Origin: JAIBBG01 sp043748015
GTDB lineage: Bacteria > Bacteroidota > Bacteroidia > Flavobacteriales_D > Sanyastnellaceae
DNA length: 18,858 nucleotides
Direction of reading: 5' to 3'
Assembly: GCA_043748015.1 (NCBI GenBank)
Contig: JAYTOA010000119.1
Span: 1-18,858 of the forward strand
In this document: piece after piece, positions 14,988 through 18,858 of the stretch
How positions within the stretch are numbered: the first letter of the stretch is position 1
Layout: each line of letters begins with the position of its first letter
Translations under genes and position numbers: made by a program
Notes under the pieces: generated by a model
The model's input: only the letters and a program-made list of their open reading frames with translations
Told to the model about the DNA's origin: nothing
Database searches by the model: none

Positions 14988-15956
14988 CTACTTTCCGGTT
15001 TCGGCATTAAACAATGAATCAACGAATTCAAATCGATTGAAAACTTGCAGGTCGCCAATTTTCTCACCAACACCAATGTATTTAACAGGAATATTGAACT
15101 GATCGCTGATGCCAATCACCACACCACCTTTCGCTGTTCCGTCGATTTTGGTGATTGCCAATGCTGTCACAGCTGTTGCAGCAGTGAATTGCTTGGCCTG
15201 TTCAAATGCATTCTGACCGGTTGATCCGTCTAGCACCAGAAGTACTTCGTGAGGCGCATCCGGAGTAACCTTTTGCATCACGCGTTTGATTTTTGTCAAC
15301 TCATTCATCAATCCAATCTTGTTGTGCAGACGACCGGCGGTATCTATAAGAACGACATCCATATTTTGTGAAACTGCACTTTGCAGTGTGTCGAATGCAA
15401 CACTTGCAGGATCGGCGCCCATTCCCTGGGAAATCATGGGAACATTCGCCCTTTCACTCCAGATTTTCAATTGATCAACAGCAGCAGCTCGAAAAGTATC
15501 AGCTGCGCCCAACATCACTTTTTTACCTTGTGATTGAAGTTGGTTGGCCAGTTTGCCAATGGTTGTGGTCTTGCCTACTCCGTTCACACCAACGACCATG
15601 ATTACATACGGACCTGAAACCGCCGGTATAAATACTTCCTCGCTGTCTTCACCGTCATGTCCTTTCATGATCTCTGAAATCTCCTCGCGAAGGATTCCAT
15701 TCAATTCATCCGTGCCCATGAACTTGTCGCGTTTCACCCGATCTTCTATGCGACGAATTATCTTCAGTGTGGTGTCAACTCCTACATCACTTCCAATGAG
15801 TAATTCTTCGAGGTTGTCCAACACTTCATCATCCACATGGCTTTTCCCGACAACCACTTTAGCAAGACGCGAGAAAAATCCGCTTCGCGTTTTCTCAAGG
15901 CCTTGGTTTAGACTTTCCTTTTTTTCCGATGAAAATAACTTTTTGAAAAAGTTCAT
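14988..15956 (-). CDS. ftsY: Signal recognition particle receptor FtsY
   Basis: FtsY is the membrane-associated SRP receptor GTPase that docks ribosomes translating membrane proteins. The 322-residue protein has a short basic N-terminus (MNFFKKLFSSEKK) and N domain (about 25-100), then the G domain: GVNGVGKTTTIGKLA (P-loop 123-130), AADTFRAAAVDQL (G2/IBD 153-159), DTAGR (205-209), TKIDGTAKGG (269-273) and the final VGEKIGDLQVF. The acidic A domain seen in Escherichia coli is absent, as usual in Bacteroidota. Upstream on the same strand are the DUF4295 and rpmG genes, but a terminator at 16027-16063 intervenes, so ftsY probably has its own promoter or is reached by read-through. Confidence 0.96.
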   Translation of the reverse strand: MNFFKKLFSSEKKESLNQGLEKTRSGFFSRLAKVVVGKSHVDDEVLDNLEELLIGSDVGVDTTLKIIRRIEDRVKRDKFMGTDELNGILREEISEIMKGHDGEDSEEVFIPAVSGPYVIMVVGVNGVGKTTTIGKLANQLQSQGKKVMLGAADTFRAAAVDQLKIWSERANVPMISQGMGADPASVAFDTLQSAVSQNMDVVLIDTAGRLHNKIGLMNELTKIKRVMQKVTPDAPHEVLLVLDGSTGQNAFEQAKQFTAATAVTALAITKIDGTAKGGVVIGISDQFNIPVKYIGVGEKIGDLQVFNRFEFVDSLFNAETGK

Positions 15957-16026
15957 ACTCGTAATTTGTTTGCTGTGGTATTATGATAAAGCTATTGAAA
16001 CTTTCTAAAGTTAGACTTATAGCCCC

Positions 16027-16063
16027 AAAAACAAAAAGGCCTTCCCTTTTGAGAAAAGCCTTT
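16027..16063 (-). terminator. Likely intrinsic terminator after rpmG-DUF4295
   Basis: Read on the minus strand, AAAGGC (16063-16058) pairs with GCCTTT (16040-16035), extended by a TT/AA pair across a bulged G, and is followed by TTTTTGTTTTT at 16037-16027. It lies 23 bases after the DUF4295 stop and 70 bases before the ftsY start, so it should reduce ribosomal-gene transcription into ftsY. Confidence 0.65.
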
Positions 16064-16085
16064 CAAATTTATTAAAGCAGCGCTA

Positions 16086-16241
16086 TCAGTTCTTGGCGAA
16101 CCAAGTCTGAATGCTATCGTTGTGTACGATTTCCTCTTTAAAAGTGTAAGCACCTGTTTTCGGAGACTTCACCATTTTGATAACCTTAGTGTGGTTCTTT
16201 CCACTACCTGTTTGCAGGGTTGCAACTACCTTCTTTGCCAT
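16086..16241 (-). CDS. DUF4295 small protein
   Basis: A 51-residue basic protein starts at the ATG at 16241 (MAKKVVATLQTGSGKNHTKV) and ends IQTWFAKN. Its sequence and place (12 bases after rpmG, before ftsY) match the DUF4295 family, which is a small Bacteroidota-specific protein encoded beside L33. The high Lys content and co-transcription with L33 suggest a ribosome-associated role, which is inference. The GAYTFKEEIVHND segment is well ordered. Identification is strong; function is not known from the sequence. Confidence 0.9.
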   Translation of the reverse strand: MAKKVVATLQTGSGKNHTKVIKMVKSPKTGAYTFKEEIVHNDSIQTWFAKN

Positions 16242-16253
16242 AGCACTTAAATA

Positions 16254-16436
16254 TTATTTGATTTCTTTATGCACAGTCATTTTCTTCAGAATTGGATTGT
16301 ACTTTTTCTTTTCCAATCTTTCCGGAGTGTTCTTGCGATTCTTTGTTGTGATATAACGGCTTGTGCCTGGAAGTCCTGACTCTTTATGCTCAGTGCATTC
16401 CATAATCACTTGTACTCTGTTTCCTTTCTTGGCCAT
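16254..16436 (-). CDS. rpmG: 50S ribosomal protein L33
   Basis: The 60-residue product (MAKKGNRVQVIMECTEHKES, then GTSRYITTKNRKNTPERLEL-like region and a terminal MTVHKEIK) is the full length of L33, a large-subunit protein near the tRNA E site. Only one cysteine (C14) is present, so it is the zinc-free (C-minus) type; the CxxC pairs of the zinc-binding type are missing. It is preceded by a good Bacteroidota promoter and followed by the DUF4295 gene. The L28 gene (rpmB), often found just upstream in Bacteroidota, is not present in the 371 bases between rpmG and ftsK. Confidence 0.95.
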   Translation of the reverse strand: MAKKGNRVQVIMECTEHKESGLPGTSRYITTKNRKNTPERLEKKKYNPILKKMTVHKEIK

Positions 16437-16461
16437 TGTCTTTTTTTCTTAAACGGGGCGG

Positions 16462-16492
16462 CGAATGTACGCATACTTTCCTATTTGCCAAA
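16462..16492 (-). promoter_or_regulatory. Putative Bacteroidota-type promoter of rpmG
   Basis: On the minus strand TTTG (16492-16489) is followed after exactly 19 bases by TACATTCG (16469-16462), against the Bacteroidota consensus TTTG-N19-TAnnTTTG (one mismatch). A start site near 16455 would leave a leader of about 20 bases before the rpmG ATG at 16436. Confidence 0.55.
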
Positions 16493-16530
16493 AGTGTTTA
16501 CCTATTTTTTTAGAAAAAAACAGGAGAAAT

Positions 16531-16677
16531 TGCAGGTGCATTCAACACGAAAGATTCCCTCAAGTAATTGAAAATCACGAACATTATGTCGTATGTCACC
16601 TGCAAAACTGCAACCTTAGCCCGGTCGTGAAAATCGCTCCGCCCCATGTATCTGCCAATTCCCCGATGCTACCTGCA
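16531..16677. repeat. Three copies of TGCAGGT/ACCTGCA with one long-spaced inverted repeat
   Basis: TGCAGGTG at 16531-16538 is matched by its exact reverse complement CACCTGCA at 16597-16604 (8 bp arms, 58-base spacer), and ACCTGCA occurs again at 16671-16677. The first copy also reads TGCAGGTGCA, a partial palindrome. This could be operator DNA or the closing stem of an RNA. Confidence 0.4.
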
Positions 16678-16732
16678 CATTGTCATGTTCATAATAGGAT
16701 GTCGGCAACCCGAGTAAGGCTGTTCACATTTC

Positions 16733-16740
16733 TAATTTTG
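16733..16740 (+). promoter_or_regulatory. Possible -7 element for ftsK
   Basis: TAATTTTG is a perfect match to the Bacteroidota -7 consensus TAnnTTTG, 67 bases before the GTG start of ftsK. No matching -33 TTG is found at the expected distance, so the call is tentative. Confidence 0.3.
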
Positions 16741-16807
16741 AAACTGGTAAAAAAAGACCTGTAAAATTAGTGGTGATGTTCATCGTTGCCCCGTTCTATT
16801 AACTATC

Positions 16808-18858
16808 GTGGCGAGAAATACCATCAGAAATAAAGCAAAGGAGGAAGAGGAAATCGCTCCTGTTGAAGAGAAATCTGCGAATTCCAAAAAGAGTAAATCT
16901 TCCGGGAATGGACGCTGGGCAAGATTCATGGCATTCGTCAGAGAGCCGCGCGTCCAGAAGATTTCCGGAATCTTTCTGGTGCTGTTCAGCGTTTTTCTAT
17001 TACTCGCATGTGCATCTTATCTTATCACCGGAGAGCATGACTTCCGCCTGGTGACAAGTCCCGAAGTTGTAGATGGATTCGCCAAACAAGAGCCATATAA
17101 AAACTGGATGGGGAAAATCGGCGCACACGTGGCTTGGTTTTTCATGAGCGAATATTTCGGATTGGGTGCGATCTTCATTCCGCTGATCGTTTTCATGAAA
17201 GGTATTCGCATCTGGCTGAAGCGCGATTTGTTGCCATACTGGAAAACAATCCGGATTTCACTTGCCGCAATGTTTATTATTCCGCTTGCTATCGGTTTTA
17301 TTTTTCATGACAGCGTGGATGGATTTGATCGCACCATTCAAATTACCTGCAACCAGAATCTGGTCGGCGGATACGGGCACTTCGCAACACAATGGTGCGT
17401 TTTCACTCTCGGTTGGTTTGGCACTTTAATGTTGCTGGTCTTCACCATGGGAGCATTTCTAATCTTCAATTTCAATCATCATGTTGAGGTTGCGTGGATG
17501 CGTTTCCTCGAATGGTGGCGAAATCGTGCAATAGCGATTGTACCTGATGAAGAAGAGTTGGACGATGAAGATATTGCCCCGAAGGCTGCTGTGAATTCTT
17601 CAAACAAAAATGATGAGATTCAACAAAAACCACTTAACGTTTTGATCAATGATCCAATCATTGAAGAAGAAAAAATACCGGCGGAAATAGAGCATGAACT
17701 GGAAATAGAACTTGAACAGGAAGAAGTTCCATTGCTGGAAGATGAGGAACTCAACGCAGAGTTGGAAGAGACTGATGAATTGGAATTGCTACCGATCGCA
17801 GCTGTCACTGCCGGAGCATCGTTAGCTGCAATAGACGATGATGATTTTTCTGTTGAACTTGAGAAAGGTGAAGAAGAACTTGATGAATCAGAGATCATCA
17901 GAAAAATTGAAGAACTCGGACCATTTGATCCAAAAAGAGATTTGTCGCGCTATGTGCTTCCTTCTATTGAGCTATTGAAACCACATGGTGGCCAGGGACC
18001 ACAAATCAACAAAGAAGAACTTGAGGAAAACAAAAACAGGATTGTCGAAACGCTCAATCATTACAAAATTGAAATTTCGAAAATCAAAGCCAGCATCGGC
18101 CCAACTGTAACACTTTATGAAATCATCCCGGCTCCCGGGGTTCGCATATCGAAGATTAAGAATCTCGAAGATGATATCGCATTGAGCCTCGCTGCCCTCG
18201 GAATAAGAATCATCGCACCCATTCCGGGTAAAGGAACAATTGGTATTGAAGTACCCAATTCAAAACCGGATGTGGTGAGTATGCGTTCATTGATTGCATC
18301 CGAGAAATTTCAGAATGCAGATATGGAATTACCTATTGTTTTGGGTAAAACCATTTCCAACGAAAATTTCGTTGCTGATCTTGCCAAAATGCCTCACCTA
18401 CTTATGGCCGGTGCTACTGGGCAAGGTAAATCTGTTGGGCTGAATGCAATTCTGGTTTCACTCTTATATAAGAAGCATCCTTCTGAAATAAAATTCGTAC
18501 TTGTCGATCCGAAGAAAGTAGAGTTGACGCTTTTCAATAAAATTGAAAGGCACTTTTTGGCGAAGCTTCCCAATGAAGAAGAAGCCATCATAACGGACGT
18601 GCAGAAAGTAGTGAAGACACTTCAATCGCTTTGTATTGAAATGGACCAACGATATGAATTGCTGAAGACGGCCTCGTGCAGAAATATCAAAGAGTATAAC
18701 GGAAAGTTTGTAGCAAGAAGACTGAATCCGGAAAACGGGCATCGCTATTTGCCTTATATCGTACTCGTAGTGGATGAGTTTGCAGATCTTATTATGACAG
18801 CAGGACGAGAGGTAGAAACGCCCATTGCGCGTCTTGCACAGCTTGCTAGAGCGATTGG
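16808..18858 (+). CDS. ftsK: DNA translocase FtsK/SpoIIIE (3' truncated by window)
   Basis: FtsK couples chromosome segregation to cell division by pumping DNA at the septum. The start is a GTG at 16808; no better ATG lies in frame upstream, and the next in-frame ATG (residue 41) would cut close to the first membrane helix. Residues 53-73, 108-130, 149-167 and 197-221 are four membrane helices. About 240-375 is a strongly acidic linker (runs such as EIEHELEIELEQEE). The alpha/beta motor part begins near 390 with GPTVTLYEIIPAPGVRISKI and APIPGKGTIGIEVPN. Walker A is GATGQGKS (535-542), followed by FVLVDPKKVEL, and Walker B is VLVVDE (652-657). The window ends just after this at LAQLARAIG, so the rest of the motor and the gamma domain are missing. 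It is divergent from rpmG. Confidence 0.95.
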   Translation, partial: MARNTIRNKAKEEEEIAPVEEKSANSKKSKSSGNGRWARFMAFVREPRVQKISGIFLVLFSVFLLLACASYLITGEHDFRLVTSPEVVDGFAKQEPYKNWMGKIGAHVAWFFMSEYFGLGAIFIPLIVFMKGIRIWLKRDLLPYWKTIRISLAAMFIIPLAIGFIFHDSVDGFDRTIQITCNQNLVGGYGHFATQWCVFTLGWFGTLMLLVFTMGAFLIFNFNHHVEVAWMRFLEWWRNRAIAIVPDEEELDDEDIAPKAAVNSSNKNDEIQQKPLNVLINDPIIEEEKIPAEIEHELEIELEQEEVPLLEDEELNAELEETDELELLPIAAVTAGASLAAIDDDDFSVELEKGEEELDESEIIRKIEELGPFDPKRDLSRYVLPSIELLKPHGGQGPQINKEELEENKNRIVETLNHYKIEISKIKASIGPTVTLYEIIPAPGVRISKIKNLEDDIALSLAALGIRIIAPIPGKGTIGIEVPNSKPDVVSMRSLIASEKFQNADMELPIVLGKTISNENFVADLAKMPHLLMAGATGQGKSVGLNAILVSLLYKKHPSEIKFVLVDPKKVELTLFNKIERHFLAKLPNEEEAIITDVQKVVKTLQSLCIEMDQRYELLKTASCRNIKEYNGKFVARRLNPENGHRYLPYIVLVVDEFADLIMTAGREVETPIARLAQLARAI

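Larger units (their letters stand above)
16437..16807. other. Divergent intergenic region rpmG/ftsK
   Basis: The 371 bases between divergent genes carry the rpmG promoter, three copies of an ACCTGCA/TGCAGGT motif (listed separately) and a possible ftsK -7 element. A plus-strand 99-codon frame at 16465-16764 crosses it, but its Cys/His-rich product resembles no protein. No tRNA or recognisable structured RNA was found, though a small RNA from 16530-16700 cannot be excluded. Confidence 0.5.

Noticed and set aside
16465..16764. Plus-strand 99-codon ORF upstream of ftsK
   Set aside because: Cys/His-rich without metal-motif spacing, overlaps the rpmG promoter, ends before ftsK in another frame; likely chance.
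17620..17898. Minus-strand 92-codon serine-rich ORF
   Set aside because: It is the antisense of the acidic Glu/Asp-rich linker of FtsK; GAA/GAT repeats read backward give Ser runs.
1..18858. CRISPR array, tRNA or rRNA genes, insertion sequences
   Set aside because: No regularly spaced repeats, no cloverleaf-like or rRNA sequence recognised, and no transposase or terminal inverted repeats seen by eye.

Overview
The window comes from a chromosome of a Bacteroidota (Bacteroidetes) bacterium. Lineage markers are a DUF4295 small protein beside ribosomal protein L33 and ftsY, a DUF5777 outer-membrane barrel next to a YceI protein, a haem-lipoprotein cluster, a sigma factor followed by a membrane-anchored barrel-like protein, an apparent TTTG-N19-TAnnTTTG promoter, and few Shine-Dalgarno sequences. 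The genus cannot be read from the window. Everything here is by-eye translation and motif reading; no database search was run.

Layout: (1) 1-1570, minus strand: an ECF-type sigma factor overlapping a single-pass membrane protein with a barrel-like C-terminal half, cut by the left edge. (2) 1846-5101, plus strand: a compact cluster of a small unknown ORF, two lipoproteins with c-type haem motifs (two of the three motifs are CX4CH), a membrane-anchored OB-fold protein, a YceI protein and a DUF5777 barrel. It looks like a cell-envelope redox or sensing module of unknown function. (3) 5132-5740, minus: queE (7-deazaguanine synthesis), then about 800 bp with no intact recognisable gene but traces of a possibly decayed ORF. 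(4) 9372-6538, minus: rimO, an inward-rectifier-type K+ channel and a small protein with an SH3/Tudor-like N-terminus, tightly packed. (5) 9484-14876, plus: a four-gene operon of TonB-dependent receptor, periplasmic-TPR/coiled-coil/TM/SpoIIE phosphatase, SiaB-like kinase and SiaC-like phosphoprotein, closed by a clear intrinsic terminator. (6) 16436-14988, minus: rpmG, DUF4295 and ftsY, with a terminator before ftsY. (7) 16808 to the right edge, plus: an FtsK/SpoIIIE DNA translocase, 3' truncated.

The most interesting part is region 5. The first two genes overlap by four bases (ATGA) and the next two follow within 10-14 bases, so an outer-membrane receptor is apparently co-expressed with a complete SiaA/SiaB/SiaC-type phosphorylation switch whose phosphatase carries a large periplasmic sensor. 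No GGDEF (SiaD) output gene is present. The cassette also lies between rimO and ftsY, which from my knowledge of Bacteroidota genomes are commonly neighbours, and runs in the opposite direction, so it may be an insertion into a conserved housekeeping block. The second candidate for an undescribed system is region 2.
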